Below are positions 34,188 to 43,729 of a stretch of 64,000 bases of DNA, in pieces. This DNA comes from Fen-1298 sp050015675. GTDB lineage: Bacteria > Bacteroidota > Ignavibacteria > UBA10030. The notes beneath the pieces were generated by a model. The model ran no database searches. It worked only from the letters and a program-made list of their open reading frames with translations, and was not told the DNA's origin. How positions within the stretch are numbered: position 1 is the stretch's first letter; the number at the start of each line of letters is the position of its first letter. Both the position numbers and the translations under genes were made by a program. The DNA lies in NCBI GenBank assembly GCA_050015675.1, contig JBEKAY010000004.1, forward strand, positions 62,001-126,000, in the 5' to 3' direction.

Positions 34188-35081
34188 ATGAAAACAATAC
34201 GATTATTTTTCACACTTCTTCTGCCATTAGGATTGATGGCGATTCTCTTCCAAGGTTGCTACACGCAATTTGCCTCATCAAGAGACGACGAGCCTTCTTA
34301 TGAACAAGGGCGGCAATATTCGGATCAAAATGATAGCACATACTATGAAGATAATGATAATTGGCAACCACACCAATATCTCGGATTTTCATATTATTAT
34401 CCTGGCTGGCGTTCCTATTGGTCATGGGATTACGGATGTGTATATCCATCATACTGGGATCCATGGTATTGGGGTTCTGCGTTCTATGTAGGCTATTCCT
34501 ATTATCCTCACCATTGGGGCTATTGGAATTCTTATTCAGGATATGGTTATGGACATTCAAACTATTCTCGTTTGTTTGTGACACGTAACTCCGGTTACCA
34601 AAGAGGAGGAAATAATCAGCGAAACTCTGGTGTTGGGAGATCCTCATATGGAACCACGGGAACAGGGACGATGTATAATGGACAAGTTGGAGCTAACAGG
34701 GGAGATGTTAATCTTCCTCGTACAGCCGGAAGCGTAGGTAATCAAAGTGGAAGCACTGGAGCAACAAGAACTTCACGTGGTGTTTCTACAAGCCGCCAGT
34801 CAAGTGGCAGCCGGTATAATCTGAATGTCCAGCAACCGCGTCATCGGGATCAAAGTAATACGACGGCGAGCAGAAGATATAGAACCGGCAGCTCACACGG
34901 TCGTGTATATTCTCGCAGTCAAGGAACAAATAACGGGCAATATAGATCCGGTGCACGAAGTTCAACGCCAAGTTATTCGCCGCGACCATCGAGCCGGACT
35001 AGTTCTCCTTCAAGTTCGCCGGCACCAAGAAACGACGGCGGTGGTGGTCGTCAAAGCAGTGGTTCAGGCAGATCGCGTTGA
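34188..35081 (+). CDS. Tyr/Trp-rich and Ser/Gly/Arg-rich lipoprotein
   Basis: A 297-aa protein with a lipoprotein signal peptide: basic start, hydrophobic core, lipobox LFQGC with Cys near residue 24. Mature residues 25-125 are very rich in Tyr, Trp, Pro and Gly (YYYPGWRSYWSWDYG). The rest is low-complexity Ser/Gly/Arg/Thr/Asn, with a strongly basic tail. ATG 34188 is preceded by GAGG; an ATG at 34176 would add four residues. Such composition suggests a surface adhesive or polymer-binding protein. No family recognised. Confidence 0.75.
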   Translation: MKTIRLFFTLLLPLGLMAILFQGCYTQFASSRDDEPSYEQGRQYSDQNDSTYYEDNDNWQPHQYLGFSYYYPGWRSYWSWDYGCVYPSYWDPWYWGSAFYVGYSYYPHHWGYWNSYSGYGYGHSNYSRLFVTRNSGYQRGGNNQRNSGVGRSSYGTTGTGTMYNGQVGANRGDVNLPRTAGSVGNQSGSTGATRTSRGVSTSRQSSGSRYNLNVQQPRHRDQSNTTASRRYRTGSSHGRVYSRSQGTNNGQYRSGARSSTPSYSPRPSSRTSSPSSSPAPRNDGGGGRQSSGSGRSR

Positions 35082-35116
35082 TCATTATACATCAAAACAA
35101 TAGAATGGGACATACA

Positions 35117-36544
35117 ATGAAAATGATTCAGAAGATATTTGTCTTAGTTATCGTTTTAGTTTTAGGTTTGCAAGCACTTCAAGCACAATCTGAAGATGCA
35201 CTTCGCTATTCACAACTTGGGTTGGGAGTGAGTGCACGTGAACTCGGGATGGGTAATGCGACCGTTGGCGGTGTTAATGACTATTCGGCCCTTTTCTGGA
35301 ATCCCGCAGGTTTAGCGCTTGAACGCGATAATGAATTTTCCTTCGGACTATCAAACCTTGGATATTCAAATGATGTTTCATACCTCGGCACAAAAACTAC
35401 CTCGAATAGCAATGTTTTAAATCTCAATAATCTTGGTATTGTTTATGCAGTTCCGACTACACGAGGCAGCTTGACATTTGCATTTGGATTCAATAGGGCG
35501 GCAAATTACACAACCACGGCTTCGATGAATGCATTTAATCCTTCTAGTTCTTTTACTCAATCAACATATCTATTAAACCAGCCTTTATATTACAACATTC
35601 CATATTGGTTGGGACTAACAAAAACGGACACTCTAGGAAATGCAATACCAAGAGTGACAGGAAATGTACAGCAAGCGATTAGCGTGCTTGAGGGAGGTGG
35701 ATTAAACCACTGGACGGTTGGTGGTGCAATGGATGTCGGTCCAAATCTTTCTATCGGTGTATCGCTCAATTTTGCTTCTGGCTCATATTCGTATGATCAG
35801 ACCGTGAACGAAAACGATCCTAATAATTTTTATCAATTCGCTTATGAAAATACAATCAATGATGATATCAGTGGATTCAATGCACTCTTTGGATTGATGT
35901 ATAGAAATCCGGAAAAATATTCGATTGGTGTTACTATCCGAACAGCTACTACCTATGATATATCTAGATCATTTACAGAGGTTGCATCGAGTCAATTCAA
36001 AACACCGGATAGTTCCGGTAATTATTCACATTCATATCCCTTAACCTCCAATGCAATAAAGTACAAAATAATAACGCCATATGTAATTAGCGGTGGAATA
36101 TCAATTCAGCCGCTTGATTGGCTTTTGTTAGCAGGGGATGCAGAGTATACAGATTGGACACAGATGGAATTCAATACAGACGATGCAAATCTTGTCGGAG
36201 TGAATTCTCAGATCAAAAATGAAATGCGAGCAACAACCAATCTTCGATGTGGAATTGAAATCTCGCTGATAAGCTTGGGTTTGAAGCTCCGTGGAGGAAT
36301 CATTGATAATCCATCTCCATGGAAAGGTGCTCCGAGCAGCCGTGATCAATTATATTATACAGCAGGCGTTGGATTGCAACTTGATGAGCGGACTGTTCTC
36401 AATGCTGCGTATGCTTACGGAAGGTGGAAAACTTCGTTGACATATTATTCTTATATAGATGGATCCGGTATTACTCAAAATGTGGGAACTGACGAAACGA
36501 TTACCACCAACAACCTTAATCTAACGTTGTCCTATCGCTTTTAG
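35117..36544 (+). CDS. outer-membrane protein of the OmpP1/FadL/PorV-like group
   Basis: A 475-aa protein with a signal peptide (ends LQAQ, about residue 24). The mature N-terminus has GVSARELGMGNATVGGVNDYSALFWNPAGLA, the motif of the FadL/TodX and PorV-type transport barrels. The rest shows beta-strands and ends in YRF, a typical outer-membrane terminal aromatic. PorV in T9SS shares this start, so a T9SS shuttle role is possible, but a hydrophobic-compound porin is equally plausible. Followed by a terminator. Confidence 0.8.
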   Translation: MKMIQKIFVLVIVLVLGLQALQAQSEDALRYSQLGLGVSARELGMGNATVGGVNDYSALFWNPAGLALERDNEFSFGLSNLGYSNDVSYLGTKTTSNSNVLNLNNLGIVYAVPTTRGSLTFAFGFNRAANYTTTASMNAFNPSSSFTQSTYLLNQPLYYNIPYWLGLTKTDTLGNAIPRVTGNVQQAISVLEGGGLNHWTVGGAMDVGPNLSIGVSLNFASGSYSYDQTVNENDPNNFYQFAYENTINDDISGFNALFGLMYRNPEKYSIGVTIRTATTYDISRSFTEVASSQFKTPDSSGNYSHSYPLTSNAIKYKIITPYVISGGISIQPLDWLLLAGDAEYTDWTQMEFNTDDANLVGVNSQIKNEMRATTNLRCGIEISLISLGLKLRGGIIDNPSPWKGAPSSRDQLYYTAGVGLQLDERTVLNAAYAYGRWKTSLTYYSYIDGSGITQNVGTDETITTNNLNLTLSYRF

Positions 36545-36578
36545 CTTAGTTGCACTGCTTTTCAAGTTTGCTTACATT

Positions 36579-36612
36579 ATTCCGTCATGCTTCCTTGTGT
36601 GACGGAATTTTT
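36579..36612 (+). terminator. terminator after the FadL/PorV-like gene
   Basis: ATTCCGTCA / TGACGGAAT perfect 9-bp stem with TTTTT following. It shows that the apparent upstream ATG at 36587 is not the start of the next gene. Confidence 0.8.
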
Positions 36613-36643
36613 ATGTACAGATGAAAGGTTGTTTATACGAATC

Positions 36644-39052
36644 ATGCGAAAAACTTTGATTGGAATCGGTACAGTATTTATTATTGTCTTATTCGTAAGC
36701 ATACTGATTGGCTATTTTCTTGTGACGCGATCCTTCCCGAAAGTTTCTGGGACAATAACAGCAAAAGGATTGGCGCAGGAGGTAAAAGTTTATCGGGACG
36801 AATTTGGCGTTCCGCATATTTTTGCACAATCAGAATATGATGCATTCTTTACGGTCGGTTTTACGCATGCACAGGATAGGTTGTGGCAAATGGAATTGAC
36901 ACGGCGTGTCGGTATGGGGCGCCTCTCGGAAGTGTTAGGAGAGCCGGCGCTCCAGATTGATAAAATGTTTCACACTCTCGGTTTGTGGCAGCATGCGCAA
37001 AAACTTTCACAATCGCTCGATGATGAAACACGGAAAGCATTGCAAGCATATGCGGATGGCGTGAATCAATTCATTGTAACGCATTCCGGGAAATATCCAA
37101 TTGAGTTTGATATGCTAAACATCGAACCGGAGCCGTGGACGATTGAGCATTCGCTCCTTGTCAGCCGATTGATGGCGTGGGAATTGAATTACTCGCGCTG
37201 GATAGATTTACTTCTTGCCGAATTAGTTCAGCGATTTGGTGAAGCGAAAGCGAAAGAAATCTTCCCATATTGGCCGGATAACGCCCCGCTTATTATTCCA
37301 AAAGAATTAAAAGGGAAAACAATCGCTGAAGACCTTCGTTCGTGGTTTGATGTGGAAGGAGCATGCCGTTCAATTCTCGGTATTCGCGCTCTTGAATCTG
37401 GCAGTAATGCGTGGGCAATCTCCAGTGCAAAGTCTGTTACCGGAAAACCTATTCTTGCAAACGATCCGCATCTAATACTGATGTCGCCGGCGAGGTGGTA
37501 CGAACTTCACATCAACGCACCGAGCTTGGATGTTGCCGGAATGTCTATTCCCGGTGTGCCATTTATCGTGGTAGGAAGAAATCAGCGCATTGCGTGGGGC
37601 GTAACAAATGCAATGATGGATGATGAAGACTTTTATATTGAAGAGGTCGATTCGCTTCAACATCCGACACATTATCGATTCAACAACGAATGGTTGCCTG
37701 TTGTAGAAACCGTCGATACGATTGTTGTGAAAGGATCACTGCCGGTCGCACTTTCCATTTACAGTACACACCGTGGACCGATTGTGAATAAAATAGAGCC
37801 AACTGCTCAATCTGCATCATCGCTCATATCTATGCGATGGACAGGAAATGAAATCTCGAACGAAGCCGGCGCGTTGTATCGCATTGACAAATCTGGCAAC
37901 TGGCAGGAATTTCAGGAAGCGCTAAAATTATTTACTGCACCCGCACAGAATTTTGTGTACGCTGATGTCGATGGCAATACAGGATACCGCACGGGTGGCA
38001 AACTTCCGATCAGAAAAACGAAAGGGCCGACATTGCCATTTCCCGGCTGGACAGACGAGTACGATTGGAATGGATTTGTCCCGTTCGATCAGATGCCGCA
38101 TGTCTTCAATCCGCCGGAAGGATTTATAGCGACAGCAAACAACAAGATCATTGATGATTCGTATCCTTACAACATCTCTCATCATTGGGAATCTCCGTGG
38201 CGAGCGATCCGCATCAGCGAAGTGCTCCGCGAACAAGAAAAATTTACGGTAGAAGAAATCCAGCATCTGCAGTTCGATCTCGTTTCCACACATGCAAGGG
38301 AAGTGGTGCCGTACATCCTTCATGCATACGATAGCGTCACCGTCACAGATAAAGACGTGAAGACGATGTTGGAATATTTTCGGAATTGGAATTTCGAAAT
38401 GCGGAAGGAAGATGTGAGTACAACTCTCTTCCAAGCAACGATCAACAAACTTGTCTACAATATCTTCCATGATAAAATGGGTGACCGACTATATGGACTG
38501 TATGACACGCTGGCAAGCACCCCTTTATCAGCGTTGTCTCATTTATTAGAGAACCCAAACTCGGAGTGGTTCGATGATCTTAAGACGCCTTCGCGTGAAA
38601 CGCGGAATGATTGTATCCGCAAGAGCGTAAGCGATGCACTGGTTATGCTCAAGAGCGAACTCGGCGGCGATCTTAAGGAATGGCAGTGGGGAAGAGTGCA
38701 CACGGTAACATTTGCGCATGTCTTTGGTGCGAACAAATTACTCGCCGGATTCTTCAACATAGGACCATTCCCAATCGGTGGTTCGCACTCTACGATTAAT
38801 GTTGGGCAGTACTTCATCGCTCATTCTTTTAAAAGTGCCGTCGGACCGTCAATGCGGCAAGTTTTTAATCTCGCCGATATAAACGATACACGCTCGGTTC
38901 TTCCGCCGGGGCAATCGGGGCAAGTATTTTCCGATCACTACAAAGATCAGATAACACTCTGGCTTAACGGCGCGTACAAAACGCGTCCAATGCAGCAATC
39001 AATTATTGAATCGACATGCCGAGATGTTCTTACATTAAGACCACTGAGATGA
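36644..39052 (+). CDS. penicillin acylase-family N-terminal nucleophile hydrolase
   Basis: An 802-aa precursor of the penicillin G acylase family, with a short cytoplasmic start and a membrane segment (residues 5-27). The alpha chain carries VYRDEFGVPHIFA and GFTHAQDRLWQME. The self-processing site is ESG/S254-NAW, so the beta chain would start at Ser254, the catalytic nucleophile. The beta chain has ANDPHL, the RNQRIAWGVTNAMMDDEDFY region and later SGQSGQ-type elements. Substrates in the family are amides or acyl-homoserine lactones; not determinable here. The stop overlaps the sirtuin start by 4 bp (ATGA). Confidence 0.9.
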   Translation: MRKTLIGIGTVFIIVLFVSILIGYFLVTRSFPKVSGTITAKGLAQEVKVYRDEFGVPHIFAQSEYDAFFTVGFTHAQDRLWQMELTRRVGMGRLSEVLGEPALQIDKMFHTLGLWQHAQKLSQSLDDETRKALQAYADGVNQFIVTHSGKYPIEFDMLNIEPEPWTIEHSLLVSRLMAWELNYSRWIDLLLAELVQRFGEAKAKEIFPYWPDNAPLIIPKELKGKTIAEDLRSWFDVEGACRSILGIRALESGSNAWAISSAKSVTGKPILANDPHLILMSPARWYELHINAPSLDVAGMSIPGVPFIVVGRNQRIAWGVTNAMMDDEDFYIEEVDSLQHPTHYRFNNEWLPVVETVDTIVVKGSLPVALSIYSTHRGPIVNKIEPTAQSASSLISMRWTGNEISNEAGALYRIDKSGNWQEFQEALKLFTAPAQNFVYADVDGNTGYRTGGKLPIRKTKGPTLPFPGWTDEYDWNGFVPFDQMPHVFNPPEGFIATANNKIIDDSYPYNISHHWESPWRAIRISEVLREQEKFTVEEIQHLQFDLVSTHAREVVPYILHAYDSVTVTDKDVKTMLEYFRNWNFEMRKEDVSTTLFQATINKLVYNIFHDKMGDRLYGLYDTLASTPLSALSHLLENPNSEWFDDLKTPSRETRNDCIRKSVSDALVMLKSELGGDLKEWQWGRVHTVTFAHVFGANKLLAGFFNIGPFPIGGSHSTINVGQYFIAHSFKSAVGPSMRQVFNLADINDTRSVLPPGQSGQVFSDHYKDQITLWLNGAYKTRPMQQSIIESTCRDVLTLRPLR

Positions 39053-39792
39053 ATATTTCTGATAAGCTTCGTTCGTTACTTCATAATGCAGAATCCATTT
39101 GTGCGCTGACAGGTGCCGGTATTTCTGCAGAAAGCGGTGTAGAAACTTTTCGCGGCTCCAATGGTTTATGGTCGAAGCTAAAGCCGGAAGAGCTGGCTAA
39201 CTTCGATGCATTTATGCGTAATCCGGAGTTGGTATGGGAATGGTACAACTACAGAAAGAAAATTATTCACGATGTAAAACCTAATCCTGCTCATTTCGCT
39301 CTTGCTCACTTGCAAGAATTGGTGAAAGACTTCACACTTATTACGCAAAACATCGACAATCTGCACATACGCGCTGGCAGCAAATGTGTGTTAGAACTTC
39401 ATGGTAACATAGAGCGCAGTTACTGTATCGGTTGTGGAAAATTTGCTGCTAACGTGGAGGTTACTTCAGAAATAAAAGTGCCGCACTGTCAATCTTGCAA
39501 TGGAATTATTCGCCCGGACATTGTGTGGTTTGGCGAAATGCTGCCGGAAGGAGTCTTTGAAGCAGCAACAGAAGCAGCGAAACGGTGTGAATTATTTTTC
39601 ACTGTTGGTACATCGGCGGTAGTGTATCCTGCCGCAAATCTTCCTATAACCGCACGAAAGCATGGCGCATACGTTGTAGAAATTAATATGGAGCGAACGG
39701 AAATATCGCACAGTGTCAATGAGACACTTCTTGGGAAAGCAGGCGAAATACTGCCACAGCTTGTGAAAATTAAAGAAGAAATAAAAGGATAG
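39049..39792 (+). CDS. cobB: NAD-dependent deacylase, sirtuin class III (CobB-like)
   Basis: A 247-aa sirtuin that removes acyl groups from lysines using NAD. It has GAGISAESGVETFRG, TQNIDNLH, catalytic His in LELHGN, and two zinc Cys pairs (CIGC, CQSC). Within EWYNYRKKI the Y-x-x-R pattern matches the SIRT5/CobB residues that recognise succinyl or malonyl lysine, so desuccinylation is likely. ATG 39049 lies in the overlap with the acylase stop; the frame extends upstream to 39016, but only within the acylase. It is followed 4 bp later by pyk, a plausible metabolic link. Confidence 0.93.
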   Translation: MNISDKLRSLLHNAESICALTGAGISAESGVETFRGSNGLWSKLKPEELANFDAFMRNPELVWEWYNYRKKIIHDVKPNPAHFALAHLQELVKDFTLITQNIDNLHIRAGSKCVLELHGNIERSYCIGCGKFAANVEVTSEIKVPHCQSCNGIIRPDIVWFGEMLPEGVFEAATEAAKRCELFFTVGTSAVVYPAANLPITARKHGAYVVEINMERTEISHSVNETLLGKAGEILPQLVKIKEEIKG

Positions 39793-39796
39793 AACT

Positions 39797-41236
39797 ATGA
39801 GAAGTAAAAGAGCGATCGCCAAAACGAAAATTATTTGCACACTCGGTCCTGCTTCGCAAAGTATTGAACAATTGGTAAAATTAATTCAAGCTGGTATGGA
39901 TGTTGCACGACTAAATTTTTCCCATGGAACGCATGAGGATCATCTTACATCCATACAAAATGTACGAGAGGCAAGTAAACTCACCGGAGAGCACATTTGC
40001 ATATTACAAGATTTGTGCGGGCCCAAGATTCGAACAGGTAAACTTCAGAATAAATCCATTGAGTTGAAAGAAGGTGCAACGTTCACATTCACGATTGATG
40101 AAATTGCGGGAGACGAGCATCGAGTTACTACAACATATCATGAATTGCCGGACGATGTAAAGACGGGAGATACTATTTTATTGGATGATGGGAAGATGGC
40201 ATTGCGAGTGATAACGAAGACTGCAAAGGATGTCGAATGCACCGTAATCAATGGCGGCATTCTGAAAGAACACAAGGGAATGAATCTACCCGGTGTAAAG
40301 CTCAGTACACCATCAGTAACAGAGAAAGATATTGATGATTTGGAATTCGGTATTGCTCATGACGTGGATTATGTTGCGCTTTCGTTTGTGCGTTCTGCTG
40401 GAGATATTCGGCATCTTCGGTCTGTAATTCAACAACAGACGAAATTACGAGTTCCAATTGTTGCGAAGATCGAAATGAAAGAAGCAATAGATGTCATTGA
40501 TTCCATCGTCGCGGAAACCGATGCGGTTATGGTAGCGCGCGGTGATCTTGGAGTTGAGATGATGCCCGAAGATGTTCCAATCCTTCAGAAGATGATTGTG
40601 CGAAAGTGCAATGAAGCCGGCGTTCCTGTGATAATCGCAACTCAAATGCTCGAATCGATGATAGAAAATCCGCGACCCACACGCGCCGAGGCAAGCGATG
40701 TCGCAAACGCTGTGCTCGATGGCGCAGATGCTGTTATGTTAAGCGCAGAAACGTCGGTCGGAAAATATCCGGTAGAGACGGTGCAAACAATGGATCGCAT
40801 CATATGCCGCGCCGAAATTCGCAGTCGCGATCACTTGAGTATCAAACAAATTCCTGTGGAAATTCAGGAGAATGTGTTCGATGCTATCGCCCGCGCGGCT
40901 TGTGTTTTGGCCCGTCAGGTGAACGCTACAGCAATCGTTCCCATTACACATTCAGGCGCAACAGCAATTCGGATCAGCAAGTATCGCCCTGAATCAAGAA
41001 TTATTTCTGTAACAAGCGATGAAAGGATCCTCCGTATTTTAAACCTTGTCTGGTCTGTGCGTGGTATAACCTCCAAAGATTTCATCCATGATAATGATAC
41101 TGCATTCCGAAAGATTATTGAACGCCTCAAACAAGAAGAATATGTTGAACGCGGAGACTTTGTTGTCTTCACCGCCGGATTACCATTAATGGCAATGGGA
41201 ACAACGGATACCGTGAATGTGCAGCGTGTGGAATGA
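39797..41236 (+). CDS. pyk: pyruvate kinase
   Basis: Last ATP-yielding step of glycolysis: phosphoenolpyruvate to pyruvate; 479 aa, normal length. Motifs: RTKIICTLGPAS-type start (KTKIICTLGPASQS), ARLNFSHG, the catalytic-Lys/Mg region IVAKIEMKEAIDVID, MVARGDLGVEM and the TRAEASDVANAVLDGADAVMLS signature. The C-terminal regulatory domain is present. Starts four bases after the sirtuin gene. Confidence 0.97.
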   Translation: MRSKRAIAKTKIICTLGPASQSIEQLVKLIQAGMDVARLNFSHGTHEDHLTSIQNVREASKLTGEHICILQDLCGPKIRTGKLQNKSIELKEGATFTFTIDEIAGDEHRVTTTYHELPDDVKTGDTILLDDGKMALRVITKTAKDVECTVINGGILKEHKGMNLPGVKLSTPSVTEKDIDDLEFGIAHDVDYVALSFVRSAGDIRHLRSVIQQQTKLRVPIVAKIEMKEAIDVIDSIVAETDAVMVARGDLGVEMMPEDVPILQKMIVRKCNEAGVPVIIATQMLESMIENPRPTRAEASDVANAVLDGADAVMLSAETSVGKYPVETVQTMDRIICRAEIRSRDHLSIKQIPVEIQENVFDAIARAACVLARQVNATAIVPITHSGATAIRISKYRPESRIISVTSDERILRILNLVWSVRGITSKDFIHDNDTAFRKIIERLKQEEYVERGDFVVFTAGLPLMAMGTTDTVNVQRVE

Positions 41237-41384
41237 AATGAATGCATAATAATGCATCCATCGGAAATCAGCTGTTGCGCCAATGGTACTTCTTTCATAC
41301 ATTTCTTTTGGATAACGAATACTGTCTAAAGAATTACCGCATAATGACAGTGTGGGATTGCTGCTCATAAAAAAAGAGCAACAT

Positions 41385-42290
41385 ATGGCAAACACAGATC
41401 ATCTTTGGGGAATCGTTCTCGCCGGCGGAGAAGGGAAACGACTGCAGGAATTTATCCGCAAGCGGTATGGTGCCGAGCGTCCCAAACAATACTCTGCAAT
41501 TATCGGCAAGCGATCCATGCTGCGCCATACACTTGATCGCGTAGAAAAAATAATTCCCCCAAAACAGCTTCAAATTGTTGTCTCCCGCAAACACCGTAAA
41601 TATTTACCTGAAGTATTGAAAGAACGCGAGAAGAAAGCTGTTCTTGTCGCTCCAGAAAACCGCGAATCAGCGGCAAGTGTGTATCTTGCACTTTCTCATA
41701 TTTATTTTCGTGACCCTGACGCTGTCGTAGCAATCTTTCCATCGGATCATTTCATCGGGGAGGAAGAACGTTTTCTTTTCTATGTTGAACGAGCAATATC
41801 GTTCATTGGAGAGCATCCCGATCATGTCGTTCTCTTGGGAATCAAACCAACTGATGCAAATCCGGAGTATGGATGGATTGAACCAAATAAAAATTTCCTT
41901 CTGCATGAAGGGAATCGTTTCTACAAAGTCATAAGCTTTCGTGAGAAACCAAATTTGGAAGAAGCGCAAAAACTTTTTGATAAAGGATGCTTGTGGAATT
42001 CGTTGGTTCTAGCGGCGAGATGCGAGACATTGGTAAAGATGTACCGCCAACAATTGAAGGTTATTTATGATGCATTCAAAAAAGGGAAATCTGTTTACGG
42101 AACGGATGAAGAAGAATCCTTCATTGTAGATGCATTTGAAAATATTCCATCGAGAAGTTTTTCAAAATGCGTACTGGAAGTAATTCCAGAAAGTCTTTTC
42201 GTCTTGCGTGTAGAGGGAATCCTTTGGAGCGATTGGGGGACTAAAGAACAAGTTTTAAAAGATCTCGACAGTCTCGGTGTAGCTCATTAA
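41385..42290 (+). CDS. sugar-phosphate nucleotidyltransferase (mannose-1-phosphate guanylyltransferase-like)
   Basis: Transfers a nucleotide to a sugar-1-phosphate for polysaccharide or glycoprotein synthesis. The 301-aa product has the signature GIVLAGGEGKRLQEF...RPKQYS, the PENRESAASVYLA motif, IFPSDHFI (metal-binding), GYGWIEP-like (EYGWIEP) and FREKPN. This order is that of GMP-type enzymes. It lacks the C-terminal isomerase domain of bifunctional ManC. Exact sugar and nucleotide not certain. Start at ATG 41385; ATG 41352 lies 11 codons upstream. Distance to pyk is 148 bp. Confidence 0.85.
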   Translation: MANTDHLWGIVLAGGEGKRLQEFIRKRYGAERPKQYSAIIGKRSMLRHTLDRVEKIIPPKQLQIVVSRKHRKYLPEVLKEREKKAVLVAPENRESAASVYLALSHIYFRDPDAVVAIFPSDHFIGEEERFLFYVERAISFIGEHPDHVVLLGIKPTDANPEYGWIEPNKNFLLHEGNRFYKVISFREKPNLEEAQKLFDKGCLWNSLVLAARCETLVKMYRQQLKVIYDAFKKGKSVYGTDEEESFIVDAFENIPSRSFSKCVLEVIPESLFVLRVEGILWSDWGTKEQVLKDLDSLGVAH

Positions 42291-42448
42291 GAGGTTAACG
42301 AATGTTGTGAAGTACTTGTACATTTGTGAGAAATAAATCCCTCCATAGCTGAAACCTTTTCCATCGTTGGCATTGTTAAACAATTGGGCTGTAGAGCCCT
42401 TGTGCTGTTTTTGAACACTGGGTAAATGTTTCATATCTTAGGAAAGAA

Positions 42449-43558
42449 ATGAAGGCAGACAATAAAAATATTACTGTAGCAGTCGGCATGAGCGGGGGCG
42501 TGGATTCCTCGGTTGCCGCCGCGCTGTTGATGAAAGAGGGCTACAACGTCATTGGTATTACGATGAAGACGTACGATTATATGGAGGTTGGTGGTTCCAG
42601 CCCGAATGAGAGCAGCTGCTGCGATCTTAAGGCTGTGATGGATGCTCACACCGTTGCAGAGAAGTTGGGATTTCTACATTACGTTGTCAACTTGCGGGAA
42701 GAGTTTGGAGCTGCTGTCATAAATAATTTCATAGATGAATATCTAAAAGGGCGAACGCCAAATCCTTGTGTTATCTGCAATCGGAAAATTAAATTCGGCG
42801 TGCTCTTGGAAAAGGCGCAAGAGCTTGGAGCGCAGTATATTGCAACCGGGCATTATGCTCGTGTTCGTTTTGACAAGTATCGGAAGAGGCATATTCTTTC
42901 GCGCGGTAAGTATGCTGAAAAAGACCAATCGTATGCACTGTGGGCGGTAACACAGGAAGCGCTGAGCAAGACATTGTTTCCGCTCGGTGAAATGACAAAA
43001 CCGGAGGTGCGGGCGCTTGCGGAACAGTACGAACTCATCAATGCGCGTAAACACGAAAGTTATGAAATCTGTTTTGTAGCCGATGATAACTACGAAAGGT
43101 TTTTGAAAGAACGCCTTCCTGATTTGCAGGGACAAGTTTCCGGCGGCGATATTGTGCAAGATGGAAATGTCGTCGGCAAGCACAACGGATATCCTTTCTA
43201 CACTATTGGCCAGCGCCGTAACATCGGTGCGTACGGTCAGAAAATGTATGTGACTGAAATCGACAACAAAACGAATACAATAAAAATTGGAACGGATGAT
43301 GAACTTCATCATCGCACTCTCATCGCTGGTCAAGTAAATTGGAGCGGACTTGCTGTGCTGGATAAGAATATGCATGTGCAGGCAAAAGTGCGATATAAGG
43401 ATCGAGGAACGGATGCACTTGTTTCTTTAGAAGAAAATGGAAATATTAAAGTGATGTTTGATCAGCCGAAACGCGCAATCACTCCGGGGCAATCAGTAGT
43501 ACTATATGATGGAGACGATGTTTTATGCGGCGGTGTGATAGAACAGGTTTTGGATTGA
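42449..43558 (+). CDS. mnmA: tRNA-specific 2-thiouridylase MnmA
   Basis: Installs the 2-thio group at wobble U34 of tRNA-Lys, -Glu and -Gln; 369 aa. PP-loop GMSGGVDSSVAAALL is near residue 13. The catalytic Cys pair is in NPCVICNRKIKF and ESYEICFVADD. The C-terminal barrel has GQRRNIG-type and AKVRYKD motifs. The extended start MKADNKNITVAVGM fits. The 158 bp upstream show no obvious promoter. Confidence 0.96.
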   Translation: MKADNKNITVAVGMSGGVDSSVAAALLMKEGYNVIGITMKTYDYMEVGGSSPNESSCCDLKAVMDAHTVAEKLGFLHYVVNLREEFGAAVINNFIDEYLKGRTPNPCVICNRKIKFGVLLEKAQELGAQYIATGHYARVRFDKYRKRHILSRGKYAEKDQSYALWAVTQEALSKTLFPLGEMTKPEVRALAEQYELINARKHESYEICFVADDNYERFLKERLPDLQGQVSGGDIVQDGNVVGKHNGYPFYTIGQRRNIGAYGQKMYVTEIDNKTNTIKIGTDDELHHRTLIAGQVNWSGLAVLDKNMHVQAKVRYKDRGTDALVSLEENGNIKVMFDQPKRAITPGQSVVLYDGDDVLCGGVIEQVLD

Positions 43559-43729
43559 TTGTGGTAAAATAAAAATACTTGCAGATTAATTTGGGCGGCG
43601 ACTGAATTTGTTATTTCATCATAACTAATGTCCCTTAGAATATCTTGACATTTGCGTAGCATTGTTTTGCCAAAAGCATGCAATAATCATTAGAATCAGA
43701 AACAAATTGAAACGTTATGCGTTTATCAT

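Noticed and set aside
37928..38470. 180-codon minus-strand frame
   Set aside because: Antisense to the penicillin acylase, which is well supported across this stretch.
42743..43375. 210-codon minus-strand frame
   Set aside because: Antisense to mnmA; no motif and no ribosome-binding site.
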